Shown here: positions 15,201 through 24,424 of the stretch, one piece after another
Numbering within the stretch: the first letter of the stretch is position 1
How the letters are laid out: every line of letters begins with the position of its first letter
NCBI RefSeq assembly: GCF_001623875.1
Contig: NZ_LWAE01000005.1
Span: forward strand, 310,001 to 374,000
Source: Clostridium magnum DSM 2767
GTDB lineage: Bacteria > Bacillota > Clostridia > Clostridiales > Clostridiaceae
Direction of reading: 5' to 3'
Length of the DNA stretch: 64,000 nucleotides
Made by a program: the position numbers and the translations under genes
Notes under the pieces: model-generated
Told to the model about the DNA's origin: nothing
Databases searched by the model: none
What the model saw: only the letters and a program-made list of their open reading frames with translations

Positions 15201-17486
15201 TTATTGAAGAGTGTTATAAATTGCTTTTATGACCTCTTTCATAGTTATGTTATCTTTAGGCCTAATATTATTATTTGAATCTACATCAATAAGGTCTAGG
15301 GTCTTTGCAAGAGATACATATCCTACGTAATCTGATGATATGAAAGATTTATCTGTTGGTTGGAAATTAAAGGCATCTTTTAGTTTTCCAATTTTATCGT
15401 AGTGTAGTAATTTTACTAAATAGATTGAAGCCTCTTCTCTTGTAACTAAATCTGATGGCTTAAATTCTCCTGAGTTATCAATTATTCCAGCATTTACAGC
15501 TAGCTGTAAATATTTATAATCAGCTGAATCTTTAGCAATTGTAGTGGAGATTTTTAAATCCATGGTATCCGTATTTCCATAGTAACGATCAAGATTTTTT
15601 ACATTAGTTAACATTTTGATGAATTGTAGTTTTGTAATATTTCCTTCTAATTTAAAATCTTTAGTATCAAGTATTCCATTAGAGGCTAATATAGTAGCTT
15701 CTTTCTCTACAGTAGAGCCTTTTATTGCACTTTGGAAATCATTTAAATTATCATCTATTTCTTGACCATAATAATTTAGTAACTTACCAGAAAATGCATC
15801 AATGTAAGTGGAATTGAAATAATATGAGTTATTTATAGAATATACAAGTTTTGTTTCTTTTTCACTATTTTTAGAATCGATATCCTTAGAAATCAGCATA
15901 TACATAAGTTCTGGTATATTATTTGAAAGAAATGCTTTTTTTGCATTATCTGAACTTATTATATTTGAAGTTGCAGGCGCAGAAACTGAGTGTTCCCAAT
16001 TGCAATTTAAATTAAGCAGCTCTCCTGTTTTGGCACTGAAATTTAAGTTTACACCATCATTCTTATAAGGTATACCATTTACAATTCTTTGAAAGTTAAA
16101 GCCTATATTGGATTGTGGATAAGAAGTAGAAGTTATATTAGAAAAATCAATAATTTTTTGTTCTGTTTTTATTTCTTTAATTTTTTCAGGATAAAGCTTA
16201 GATATAATTTGTATTGCTTTGTCGTATGCCTGTTCAGAAGTTAATTTCGGTTCAAACTTTTCTTCATTATCATTTGAAAACCTATTAAATGTATAGATAT
16301 CAACAACTTCACCATTTGAAGAATTTATACAAATCTGATGATTGTTATTATCGTCACTTGAATTATTTATATTAAATGAAAAATCCAATGTCCTAACTAT
16401 ATTTCCATTAATTCCAGAGGAGCGTGTACCATAACCTGAAGAAACTATAGTAAAATCTTTATTGTAAAGTAATTTAAGCTTTTCTTTTGCAATTTCTTCT
16501 GCTTCATCGTTACTTAAAGTTTTTTCTGACTTTCCTGCAGCTTTATAGTTCTTATAAATTTCTTCTTTTTGTTCAGCGGTTATATCCTTGGATTTTACTT
16601 TTTTTCCGGTAAGTTTGTCTATATTAAGCACTTCGCCTGTTTTAGCATCAATTGTATTTGAATCATCAGAATTATTAGAATAAACAAGTTTGGTCTCTTT
16701 TTCTATTTGAGGGTTAAGAGTATCTGATGAAGGAATATAAAATAGACTCATCTTAGTATTTTCACCCACTAAATCTGCACCTTTTTTCTCATCGATAATT
16801 CCATCTTTAGAAGGTAAATTTAAGTTATCTGTCCACTGAATAGAATAAGAAGTAACTTTACCAGTAAGTCCATCTACACCCACGGAAATATGATCTCCAT
16901 ATACAGGAATATTATTATCTAGTCTATTGTAGAAAAAATTGAAATTTTGATTATTTATAGCTTTAGCTTGATTATCTTTTAAAAATTTAGAGGTTTTAAA
17001 TTCTTCAGGAGCAATTTTTAAAAGGAAAGCTTCAGCAGTAGCTTTAGCTTCATCTTCAGTAATATTAGACACTGGTTTAATACCACTATCCTGAATATTA
17101 TAGGTATAGCTGCTCAAATTAATTATTCTACCAGTGATCTGATCAATTAATATGAATCCATTAGATTGATTACTGCCATTATCTATGTTAAAGCTTATAC
17201 TCCAATAACCATTAGCGCCTTGTCCACTAAAATCAGATGAGCGTGAATCTATCCTAAGATTAGAAGTAGAATCATTAATAGTAATATCAAAATAATTTTT
17301 GAAAGCATCTTTAGCTATTTGTTTAGCTCTATCTTTAGAAATTTTAGCAGCAGATTGAGTAGAATTTACTGCATAAGTACTTGATAAAGTATTAGCAGAA
17401 TTTGTTGCTGCTCTAACGATTATAGGTTTTGAATATGTAATAATAGCAGTTATTACTGTTAGAATTATAATTTTTTTACTTTTCAA
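15201..17486 (-). CDS. Secreted YcdB/YcdC-repeat protein with C-terminal S-layer homology region
   Basis: 761 residues. An N-terminal signal peptide (MKSKKIIILTVITAIITYSK...VRA) leads into repeated YcdB/YcdC-PepSY-like units, each with a 'DRAKQIAKDAFKN / EEAEEIAKEKLKLLY' helix and a 'DAKTGEVLNI'-type turn (about residues 45-215, 270-400 and 405-570). The last 180 residues (from about 580) contain three S-layer-homology-like segments (LEGNITKLQFIKMLTN, EFKPSDLVTREEASIYLVKLL, DNITMKEVIKAIYN). It is probably exported and bound to cell-wall secondary polymers. PepSY-like units are often inhibitory or regulatory for peptidases; no catalytic motif is visible. It is a single gene with GGGGGAA upstream. 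Confidence 0.85.
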   Translation of the reverse strand: MKSKKIIILTVITAIITYSKPIIVRAATNSANTLSSTYAVNSTQSAAKISKDRAKQIAKDAFKNYFDITINDSTSNLRIDSRSSDFSGQGANGYWSISFNIDNGSNQSNGFILIDQITGRIINLSSYTYNIQDSGIKPVSNITEDEAKATAEAFLLKIAPEEFKTSKFLKDNQAKAINNQNFNFFYNRLDNNIPVYGDHISVGVDGLTGKVTSYSIQWTDNLNLPSKDGIIDEKKGADLVGENTKMSLFYIPSSDTLNPQIEKETKLVYSNNSDDSNTIDAKTGEVLNIDKLTGKKVKSKDITAEQKEEIYKNYKAAGKSEKTLSNDEAEEIAKEKLKLLYNKDFTIVSSGYGTRSSGINGNIVRTLDFSFNINNSSDDNNNHQICINSSNGEVVDIYTFNRFSNDNEEKFEPKLTSEQAYDKAIQIISKLYPEKIKEIKTEQKIIDFSNITSTSYPQSNIGFNFQRIVNGIPYKNDGVNLNFSAKTGELLNLNCNWEHSVSAPATSNIISSDNAKKAFLSNNIPELMYMLISKDIDSKNSEKETKLVYSINNSYYFNSTYIDAFSGKLLNYYGQEIDDNLNDFQSAIKGSTVEKEATILASNGILDTKDFKLEGNITKLQFIKMLTNVKNLDRYYGNTDTMDLKISTTIAKDSADYKYLQLAVNAGIIDNSGEFKPSDLVTREEASIYLVKLLHYDKIGKLKDAFNFQPTDKSFISSDYVGYVSLAKTLDLIDVDSNNNIRPKDNITMKEVIKAIYNTLQ

Positions 17487-17570
17487 TTTTGTTTCCCCCT
17501 TATTTAGCTAGCTCTTATTAAAAAATAATATGGTATTTGTAATTATATCATGTAAAGTTATTTAATGTAA

Positions 17571-17613
17571 AATAAACAATAAATAAACAATAATAAACAA
17601 TAGATAAACAATT
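17571..17613. repeat. AATAAACAAT short tandem repeat
   Basis: Three exact AATAAACAAT units (17571, 17582, 17592) and a fourth, AGATAAACAATT, recur at 10-11 nt spacing, about one helical turn. They lie between the YcdB/SLH gene and the RND efflux operon, which are divergent. The rest of the 427-nt gap (17487-17913) is AT-rich; I see no gene in it. Confidence 0.55.
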
Positions 17614-17913
17614 GAGAACTTAGACTTATGATAGGTATTTCGGTGGATTTATCTTCCGTACTATTAACTTTATAAGTAAACGAAAGAATTTTACAAATGT
17701 TTATTGATTTTATATGATGTAATAAAAAAACAATTGTGGTAAAATATGATTTGATATTCATTTAAAGGTAGTGAAGTCATATAGTAGAGCTAACAATGCT
17801 GTAATAATCATAAATTATTAGCTAATGCTGAAAATACTAAAAGAAAAGAGGTGATGAAATACATTCTAAATATGAATTAGATTAACCTTAATATTAGAAA
17901 AAGGAGGACAAGT

Positions 17914-20900
17914 ATGAGTATAACTGAAATATCAGTAAAAAGACCAACTGCAATATGGATGGCAATAGTATTAATGCTTGCACTAGGTGTTATTGGTTAC
18001 AAAAATATGGGTTCAAATTTATTGCCATCCATGAATATACCTGTTATATCAATAACCACTTCCTATAATGGAGCTAGTGCAGAGGATATAAAGAAAGATA
18101 TTATAAAACCTATTGAAGATGCTGTATCTGGAATTAGTGGTATTGATACAATTAATTCTAGTGCAAAAGAAGGATATGGTACAGTGACAATAACCTTCAA
18201 AATGACAGCAGATACAGACACAGCATACTTAGATGTTCAGAAAGCAGTTGAAAATGCATCCAGTAAGCTTCCAAAAGATGCTGACAAACCTATTCTATAT
18301 AAGATGAGTGTTAGTGATCAGCCTATTTTAATCCTTTCTATGAATGGAGCTGCTAATTATGACGAGCTTTATAACGAATCTGACAGATTAAAAGATGAAA
18401 TTGAGAAGGTAACAGGAGTAGGAAAAGTTACATTAGTAGGCGGAGACAAAAAACAATTAATGATAAAACTTGATAAAACAGCTATGAGTTACTATGGGGT
18501 AAGTGTTAATTCTATATCACAAAGACTTCAATTAAATAACTTAAACATACCAGGCGGAGAAATTAAGCAGGAAAATATGGATCAATCTGTAAGAGTAGTT
18601 GGTCAATTCAAAAATATTAATGATGTTAAGAACTTGCAGATACCAACTTTATCTGGAGGAAATATACATCTTTCTGATATAGCTAAAATAGACTTGGAAG
18701 TTCCAGAGTCTAATACAACAATAAGATTTAAAAATAATAAGACCATAGGAATAATGGTTACTAAGCAGAGTGATGCTAATATAGTAGAAGTAGCTGATAA
18801 CGTAAAAAGACAATTAGACGAAATCAGAAAAACTATGCCTAGAGGAATGAACATAGATGTCGCATTTGATAATACTATTTTTATTACTTCTGCCTTGACC
18901 CAGATAAAACATAATCTTTTAGAAGGAATATTAACCACTGCAGTAGTACTTTATTTATTTTTCCGAAGTCTACGTTCTTCAATGGTAGTTTTAGTTGCTA
19001 TACCAACATCTCTTATATCTACTTTTTTCCTTATGTATGAATTTAATTTTACTTTAAACTTAATGTCTTTGTTAGGGTTATCTTTAGTTATAGGTACTTT
19101 GGTAGATGATTCTATAGTAGTATTAGAAAATATACAACGGCATTTAGACATGGGGAAAAAACCTATAGATGCAGCCATTTCTGGTCGAAAGGAAATAGGT
19201 CTTGCAGCCATTGCTATAAGTTTATGTGACATTGTTATATTTATACCTATTGCATTTATGTCTGGGATGATAGGACAAATTTTTAGAGAGTTTGGACTGA
19301 CAATAGCTATATCTACAATGTTTTCCCTTATAGTTTCCTTTACAGTTACTCCAATGCTTGCATCTAGATTACTTAAAAAAACAGATGCTGAGAAGAAACT
19401 AAAAGCAGAGGAAAAAGGCTTATTTAGTAAAGTTTTAAAATTATATAAAAAATCTCTTCTTTGGTCATTAAATAATAGATGGAAGGTCTTACTTATATCT
19501 ATAACAGGTATAGTACTCAGCATAGTGCTTCTTTTAGCTGGAATGATAAATACAGAATTTATGGCTAAATCTGATGAGAGTTTTATCTCTATAGATATAT
19601 CACTAAGTCCTGGTTCTACACTAAAACAAACAAATGAAAAGGTAGTTGAAGTAGAAAATTATTTGCATAAAATGAAAGAAATAAAGAATTATTTTACAAT
19701 AGTTGGGGGGAATGGTGAATCGGGTTCTGATAAAGCTGTTGCTAGACTTTATGTTAACTTAGTTCCTAAGAAAGAACGTAAAAAGAGTCAAAGTGAGGTT
19801 GCAAGTCAGGTTCGTGAGTTTGGCAAAAAGATACCTGGAATAGATTTTCAGGTAACAGAATCAGATAGCAGCAGCGGAAGTGGTAAACCAATATCTATTA
19901 AAATAAAAGGAAAAGATGAAGATACATTAAAAGCATTATCAAATGAAGTTGAAAAACTATTAAGATCAGTGCCAGGAACAACGGATATAGGAAACTCAAC
20001 GAAAATAAGAAATAGCGAAATAAGAATAAGTGTAGACAGTCTAGCTGCTTCTAACTATGGACTTACTACTTCAGATATAGGTGGTGTTATAAGAGTTGCA
20101 CTTTCAGGTAATCAGGTAGGAGTTTATAGAGCAAACAATGAAGAAAATGATATGACTCTTAAATTTATGAAGGGAGAAGTAGAAAGTATCAATGACATTA
20201 AAAATATAAGAGTATCCAATTCTCAAGGACAACAAATATTACTAAGTCAAGTTGCAACTATTGAAAAATCAGATATCCCTCCATCTATACAGAGAGAAAA
20301 TAAACAGGATGTAGCTGTTGTGGATGCTAATGTTCAGGGAAGAGTAGTTGGACCAGTTATCAGTGATATTAAAACTAAATTGAAATCACTTAAAGTACCG
20401 GCCGGATATACCATAGGCTTTGGAGGAGAAGATGAAAATATGAATGAAGCAGGTAGTTCTCTTGCATTAGCATTAGGTGCATCTATAGCGCTTATATACA
20501 TGATATTAGTAGTGCTTTATGAGTCCTTCTTAACACCAGCTATAAGAATGGTTGCACTACCCTTTGCTGTAATGGGAGCTTTAATTGCTTTAGCGTTAAC
20601 CAGACAAAGCTTAAATGTAATGTCGGGAATTGGGATAATAATGCTTGAAGGATTATCCTCTAAAAATGGTACATTATTGATAGATTATACTAATACTCTT
20701 ATGAAAAGGGGAATGAGTTTGAAGGATGCCCTTATAGAATCGGGTATGACAAGATTGAGGCCTATAATAATGACATCTGCAACAATGATAGTTGCCATGC
20801 TTCCAGTGACGTTGTCCTTAGGTGAAGGAAGCGAGATGAAAAAGAGTATGGGTATAGTAATAATAGGGGGGATGATTGTGTCGACCATAGTAACTCCTAT

Positions 20901-21003
20901 TGTATTACCAGTAATATATACACTTATAGAGGATTTGAAAAGTTTTATTTTTAGAAAAAAGAAAGATAAAAATGTAAAGGAGGAAGGAGAGTATGGACTT
21001 TAA
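17914..21003 (+). CDS. RND efflux transporter (AcrB/MexB-like, Gram-positive type)
   Basis: 1029 residues with the duplicated RND plan: TM1 (about 12-30), a large extracytoplasmic loop, TM2-6 (about 335-490), a cytoplasmic linker, TM7 (about 526-545), the second loop, and TM8-12 (about 850-1010). The proton-relay aspartates are Asp398-Asp399 in LVIGTLVDDSIVVLEN. The N-terminal SITEISVKRPTA motif is typical. The start is marked by AAAAAGGAGG. The adaptor gene overlaps by 11 nt. No TolC-like gene follows, as expected for a single-membrane cell, so it would export from membrane to outside or move substrates into the wall space. Substrates are unknown; no dedicated regulator gene adjoins it. Confidence 0.93.
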   Translation: MSITEISVKRPTAIWMAIVLMLALGVIGYKNMGSNLLPSMNIPVISITTSYNGASAEDIKKDIIKPIEDAVSGISGIDTINSSAKEGYGTVTITFKMTADTDTAYLDVQKAVENASSKLPKDADKPILYKMSVSDQPILILSMNGAANYDELYNESDRLKDEIEKVTGVGKVTLVGGDKKQLMIKLDKTAMSYYGVSVNSISQRLQLNNLNIPGGEIKQENMDQSVRVVGQFKNINDVKNLQIPTLSGGNIHLSDIAKIDLEVPESNTTIRFKNNKTIGIMVTKQSDANIVEVADNVKRQLDEIRKTMPRGMNIDVAFDNTIFITSALTQIKHNLLEGILTTAVVLYLFFRSLRSSMVVLVAIPTSLISTFFLMYEFNFTLNLMSLLGLSLVIGTLVDDSIVVLENIQRHLDMGKKPIDAAISGRKEIGLAAIAISLCDIVIFIPIAFMSGMIGQIFREFGLTIAISTMFSLIVSFTVTPMLASRLLKKTDAEKKLKAEEKGLFSKVLKLYKKSLLWSLNNRWKVLLISITGIVLSIVLLLAGMINTEFMAKSDESFISIDISLSPGSTLKQTNEKVVEVENYLHKMKEIKNYFTIVGGNGESGSDKAVARLYVNLVPKKERKKSQSEVASQVREFGKKIPGIDFQVTESDSSSGSGKPISIKIKGKDEDTLKALSNEVEKLLRSVPGTTDIGNSTKIRNSEIRISVDSLAASNYGLTTSDIGGVIRVALSGNQVGVYRANNEENDMTLKFMKGEVESINDIKNIRVSNSQGQQILLSQVATIEKSDIPPSIQRENKQDVAVVDANVQGRVVGPVISDIKTKLKSLKVPAGYTIGFGGEDENMNEAGSSLALALGASIALIYMILVVLYESFLTPAIRMVALPFAVMGALIALALTRQSLNVMSGIGIIMLEGLSSKNGTLLIDYTNTLMKRGMSLKDALIESGMTRLRPIIMTSATMIVAMLPVTLSLGEGSEMKKSMGIVIIGGMIVSTIVTPIVLPVIYTLIEDLKSFIFRKKKDKNVKEEGEYGL

Positions 21004-22282
21004 AAAGTTTAAAATAAAAAGGCCAAATATAAAAAGGTTTAAAACTAAAAAAACTTTAATAGTTATAGCTTTACTTGTGGTTGCAGCAGTAGCAGTTAAC
21101 GGTATTACTTCTGCTAAAAAAAATAAAGGGATAGAAGTAAAACAAGATATTAAAAATGTCAAAGCACAAAAAATAAATCTTGGAAGTATATCAGCAGAAG
21201 TAGAATATGCAGGTAATTTAAAACCTGCAAAAGAAGTAGCGGTATTTTCAAAAAATGGAGGCAAAATTGCTAGTGTTAATGTTAACGTAGGAGATAGAGT
21301 TACTGCAGGACAAGTTTTATATACTTTAGATAAATCAGAGCTTGAGGCAAATTTGAGGTCACAACAGGCAGCACTAGAGGGTGCATATGCAGATTTAGAA
21401 AAAACCAGTGATTCTAGTCAGGCACAACAAATATCACAAGCAGAACAAGTGGTTGGAAAAGCTCAAGTACAGTTTACAAGTACAGAAGATAACTATAATA
21501 AAATGGAAAAGTTATATGAATCAGGAGCTATATCTAAAAAAGAATTGGATGATTCAAAAAAGCAATATGATGATGCTTCTATAGATTTAAAGGCGGCTAA
21601 AGACAGTTTAAATATAATAGAAAATAAAATAGGTCCACAGTCTACAAGGTCTGCAGCTTCAAGAGTGGACCAGGCACAGGCAGGAGTGAACACCGCACAA
21701 ATACAGGTGAATAATGCTACAATTATATCACCTATTACAGGAGTGGTATCTTCAAAAGATGCAGAGGTTGGTCAGATGGCATCTGGACAATCTGGTTCAG
21801 TTACTGTCATAGATTCCAGCTCGTTAACTGCAGAAATAACTGTTCCAGATAAAATGCTTGGGAAGATTCAAATAGGACAATCAGTGCCTGTAATTATAAC
21901 CGCATTAGATAATAAAAAAATATCTGGTGTTATAGATGTAATTAGTCCTAATATTAATTCTAAGGATAACTCTTATATAGTGAAAGTTAGGGTAGATAAC
22001 TCAAAGGGTGAACTACAAGCTGGTATGTTTGCCAAAGTATCCTTACAAGCTGAAGGCAAAGATAATGTCTTAACTGTTACTAATCAAGCTATTAAGATAG
22101 AAAATGGTGTAAACTATATATATGTAGTTGAAAATAGCAAAGTTAGAAAAGTATCCATAGATACGGGAATTTCAAATGATAAGTCTACAGAAGTAATAGG
22201 TAACATAAAAGCCGGTGCCGATATAATCACAGAAGGTCAAAACCTATTAGATGATGGAGAAAAGGTAAGTATAGTAAAATAG
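20993..22282 (+). CDS. RND/HlyD-family membrane-fusion (adaptor) protein
   Basis: 429 residues: a basic cytoplasmic N-terminus, one membrane segment (about residues 21-37, KTLIVIALLVVAAVAVNG), a split lipoyl (biotinyl-like) domain with 'NVNVGDRVTAGQVLYTLDKSELEANL' and 'ATIISPITGVVSSKDAEVGQMASG', a coiled-coil hairpin between them (about residues 110-220, very rich in Ala, Gln, Lys and Glu), then beta-barrel and membrane-proximal domains. It starts inside the end of the RND gene (AAAGGAGGAAGGAG upstream), so it is translationally coupled. It probably stabilises the pump and bridges to the cell wall. It has no lipobox, so it is anchored by the transmembrane helix. Confidence 0.92.
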   Translation: MDFKKFKIKRPNIKRFKTKKTLIVIALLVVAAVAVNGITSAKKNKGIEVKQDIKNVKAQKINLGSISAEVEYAGNLKPAKEVAVFSKNGGKIASVNVNVGDRVTAGQVLYTLDKSELEANLRSQQAALEGAYADLEKTSDSSQAQQISQAEQVVGKAQVQFTSTEDNYNKMEKLYESGAISKKELDDSKKQYDDASIDLKAAKDSLNIIENKIGPQSTRSAASRVDQAQAGVNTAQIQVNNATIISPITGVVSSKDAEVGQMASGQSGSVTVIDSSSLTAEITVPDKMLGKIQIGQSVPVIITALDNKKISGVIDVISPNINSKDNSYIVKVRVDNSKGELQAGMFAKVSLQAEGKDNVLTVTNQAIKIENGVNYIYVVENSKVRKVSIDTGISNDKSTEVIGNIKAGADIITEGQNLLDDGEKVSIVK

Positions 22283-22289
22283 AGTCTAC

Positions 22290-22353
22290 AGATAAACACG
22301 GCGGAATCTAACTTATACCCCCTAGTATAAGTTAGATTCCGCCGTGTTTATCT
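22290..22353. terminator. Perfect 29-bp inverted repeat between convergent operons
   Basis: The arms 22290-22318 and 22325-22353 are exact complements around the 6-nt loop CCCCTA; the stem contains GGCGGAATCTAACTTATAC. It sits 7 nt after the RND adaptor stop and 14 nt before the end of the convergent ABC permease gene, so it can terminate both. The stem is unusually long and GC-containing for a plain terminator and has a pyrimidine-rich loop like the hairpin at 49577-49623. Confidence 0.85.
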
Positions 22354-22367
22354 ATTTACGCAGACAC

Positions 22368-23024
22368 TTATAAATCTCTATTATGATAAAATCTAATGGA
22401 AAAGCATATAGATATAAGCAACAAGATAAACGTTACTGCAGTAATAAACATGCCTATTATCAAATCTGGTTGACTATTTAAATAAACTATAAAACTTGGA
22501 GGTGTGCTTCCTTTGGGTATTATTTTAGATAAAGTAGTAGGGATGGCAAAGATAAGGAAAAACACTGCTGTAATGAAGTATCTTGATTTTTGGTATCCAA
22601 GCTTGAAATAAAAAGGAAAGTATAAGCAAGCAAAAAGTAGGACTCCAACTACGGGAACTAAAATATCTTCTAAACTCATTAGTTTATTAAACTTAGCAAA
22701 TCCAGAGATGTTTAATATTGTTGTAGTTGCAAAAGTTAAGAGTATTCCTATAAAGATGAAAGTAATCGTTGATAGATATTTTGATATAACTAAGATAGAT
22801 CTATTTATAGGCAGACTGTTAAGCATTATTTCACATTTGTTTTTATCATCATAACCACAAGCTCCTATTACAAGCATATAAGAAACCATGATAGGAATCA
22901 TGGTAAATACCATCGGAGAATTAGTATCATATTTAAATAGAAAGCTAAAGAATATGGCATAAAAAACGGAAAATACCACATACTTTTTTTGAACAAGGAT
23001 ATCCTTTAAAACTAAACTAAACAT
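22368..23024 (-). CDS. ABC-2 type transporter permease
   Basis: 218 residues with six hydrophobic segments (about 14-30, 38-56, 82-105, 122-140, 147-165 and 188-210) and no soluble domain. The 'GYDDKNKCEIMLNSLPINRSILVISKYLS' loop (about 57-85) is typical of ABC-2 permeases of the YtrA-type operons ('E..LNSLPv.R..vv.aKyl'). It starts 2 nt after the upstream ATPase gene ends, with AAGGGGG as ribosome site. With the ATPase it forms an exporter of unknown substrate; relatives answer cell-wall antibiotics. Confidence 0.88.
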   Translation of the reverse strand: MFSLVLKDILVQKKYVVFSVFYAIFFSFLFKYDTNSPMVFTMIPIMVSYMLVIGACGYDDKNKCEIMLNSLPINRSILVISKYLSTITFIFIGILLTFATTTILNISGFAKFNKLMSLEDILVPVVGVLLFACLYFPFYFKLGYQKSRYFITAVFFLIFAIPTTLSKIIPKGSTPPSFIVYLNSQPDLIIGMFITAVTFILLLISICFSIRFYHNRDL

Positions 23025-23026
23025 TT

Positions 23027-23884
23027 CTATAACCCCCTTACCGTATAGACCATAATATCTTCTAGAGTAGCTCTTTCTATCAAAGCGTTATTTTTAAATA
23101 ATTTTCTCATATTTTTACTGTTACTTGTCAAAGCTTCAAACCCATAGGAACCTTCTCTGATGCCTATAAATTCTTTTTTTATATCACCATCTAAAAGCAA
23201 GTTATCACCTTTTATGATACTGTAATTTTCAAGAATATTATCTTTCATATCAGAAAATACTATCTTTCCTTTATCTAAAAAAGTAATATAGTCTGCGATT
23301 TTTTCCAAATCTGTAGTAATATGTGTTGAAAAAAATATCCCTTTATTTTCATCCTGTATAATAGAATAAAGAATATCCAGCATTTCACTCCTGAAAATAG
23401 GGTCAAGACCTGAAGTGGGCTCATCCATTATAATAAGTTCTGCACCATGAGAAAGTGCAATTGCAAGAGAGTATTTCATCTTCATTCCCTTTGATAGCTC
23501 TTTTATCTTTTTATTTACTGGTAAATCAAAGTCTTTTATATATTTATCAAAAAGCTTATTTTCCCAGTTTTTATAGAATGGGGCAATGATATTTTTCATT
23601 TCTAACAAATTTAATTCTTCATAGAAATAGTTTTCATCATAGACAAAGCCGATTTTTTGCTTCACTTCCTTTTCACTCGTAATATTATCAAGTCCAAAAA
23701 TTTTTACCTCTCCAGAATTTTTCTTAATAAGATTCATTATAAGTTTTATAGTAGTACTCTTACCAGCTCCATTTGGACCGATAAATCCCATAATAAAGCC
23801 TCTTTCTAATTTAAAGCTTATATTATCCAGTGTAAAGTCTTTGTATTTTTTTGTTAGGTTATTTACCTCTAAAATGTTATCCAT
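23027..23884 (-). CDS. ABC transporter ATP-binding protein (YtrB-like)
   Basis: 285 residues. Walker A is GPNGAGKST (about 36-44), followed by the Q-loop GFVYDE, signature LSKGMKMK, Walker B LIIMDEPTSGLDP and H-loop STHITTD. After the nucleotide-binding domain comes an 80-residue C-terminal extension typical of this subgroup. It is the middle gene of a regulator-ATPase-permease operon, with GGAGG 5 nt upstream of the ATG and a 15-nt gap after the regulator gene. The signature LSKGM in place of LSGGQ is usual for ABC-2 exporters of this kind. Confidence 0.92.
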   Translation of the reverse strand: MDNILEVNNLTKKYKDFTLDNISFKLERGFIMGFIGPNGAGKSTTIKLIMNLIKKNSGEVKIFGLDNITSEKEVKQKIGFVYDENYFYEELNLLEMKNIIAPFYKNWENKLFDKYIKDFDLPVNKKIKELSKGMKMKYSLAIALSHGAELIIMDEPTSGLDPIFRSEMLDILYSIIQDENKGIFFSTHITTDLEKIADYITFLDKGKIVFSDMKDNILENYSIIKGDNLLLDGDIKKEFIGIREGSYGFEALTSNSKNMRKLFKNNALIERATLEDIMVYTVRGL

Positions 23885-23899
23885 AATAATCCTCCAAAA

Positions 23900-24277
23900 T
23901 TATTTGTTGCTTTCATATAAAATATCCAGCATTTCTTTTAAATCCGCTAAAGATAAACCTATAAGTCTGCTTTCCTCCACAGCTTCTAGTAATTTATCCT
24001 CAATCAGCTTTATTCTCCGCTCTCTTAAAAGCTCCTTATTTTGTCCTGCTATGTAAGAGCCTTTTCCTGGTATAGTTTCAATAAAGCCTTCACGTTCCAA
24101 TTCCTCATAGGCTCTTTTAGTAGTAATTACACTAATCTTTAGCTCCTGTGCCAAACTTCTTATAGAAGGTAGGGAATCACCAGCACAAAGTTCTTCATTA
24201 AAAATAAGATTTTTTATTTGTTTTGTAATCTGCTCATATATTGGCTCGCCAACGGAGTTTGAAATAACTATTTTCAT
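23900..24277 (-). CDS. GntR-family regulator, YtrA subfamily
   Basis: 125 residues, short for GntR proteins and typical of the YtrA group: an N-terminal winged helix (residues about 8-75) with 'PIYEQITKQIKNLIFNEELCAGDSLPSIRSLAQELKIS' and 'TTKRAYEELEREGFIETIPGKGSYI', then only a short helical dimerisation tail. It is the first gene of the operon and is expected to repress it. A direct-repeat-like AT-rich palindrome ATATACTGTATAT...ACAGTATATAC lies just upstream (about 24301-24338) and is a good operator candidate. Confidence 0.92.
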   Translation of the reverse strand: MKIVISNSVGEPIYEQITKQIKNLIFNEELCAGDSLPSIRSLAQELKISVITTKRAYEELEREGFIETIPGKGSYIAGQNKELLRERRIKLIEDKLLEAVEESRLIGLSLADLKEMLDILYESNK

Positions 24278-24300
24278 AAAAATGCTCCTTTAAAAGAGTG

Positions 24301-24338
24301 TGTATATTAAATATACTGTATATAAACAGTATATACAT
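24301..24338 (-). promoter_or_regulatory. Candidate GntR/YtrA operator
   Basis: GTGTATATTAAATATACTGT followed by ATATAAACAGTATATACATA contains inverted half-sites (GTATAT / ATATAC, with ACTGT and ACAGT) right upstream of the GntR-type gene. YtrA-family regulators bind such inverted GTGTA/TACAC-like sites near their own promoter. It also overlaps -10-like TATAAT-type sequences. Confidence 0.5.
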
Positions 24339-24364
24339 AACATCTCTATTTGTCAATATTATCT

Positions 24365-24424
24365 AAAAATAATAGAAGAACAGAAGTATTCCCGAGGGAA
24401 ACCTTCTATTCTTCTATTATTTTT
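24365..24424. terminator. Terminator overlapping the end of the MutS-like gene
   Basis: A perfect 16-bp stem AAAAATAATAGAAGAA (24365-24380) / TTCTTCTATTATTTTT (24409-24424). The right arm lies inside the last codons of the minus-strand MutS-like gene. T-rich ends on both strands. Confidence 0.65.

Noticed and set aside
17880..17913. Very short open frame MKYILNMN before the RND gene as leader peptide
   Set aside because: Its GAGGTG touches the start codon directly, leaving no proper spacing for initiation.
18603..19523. Long antisense frames inside the RND gene
   Set aside because: They mirror the codon pattern of a clearly real gene and lack ribosome sites and known motifs. The same holds for the antisense frames inside argB, the chemoreceptors and the ABC genes.
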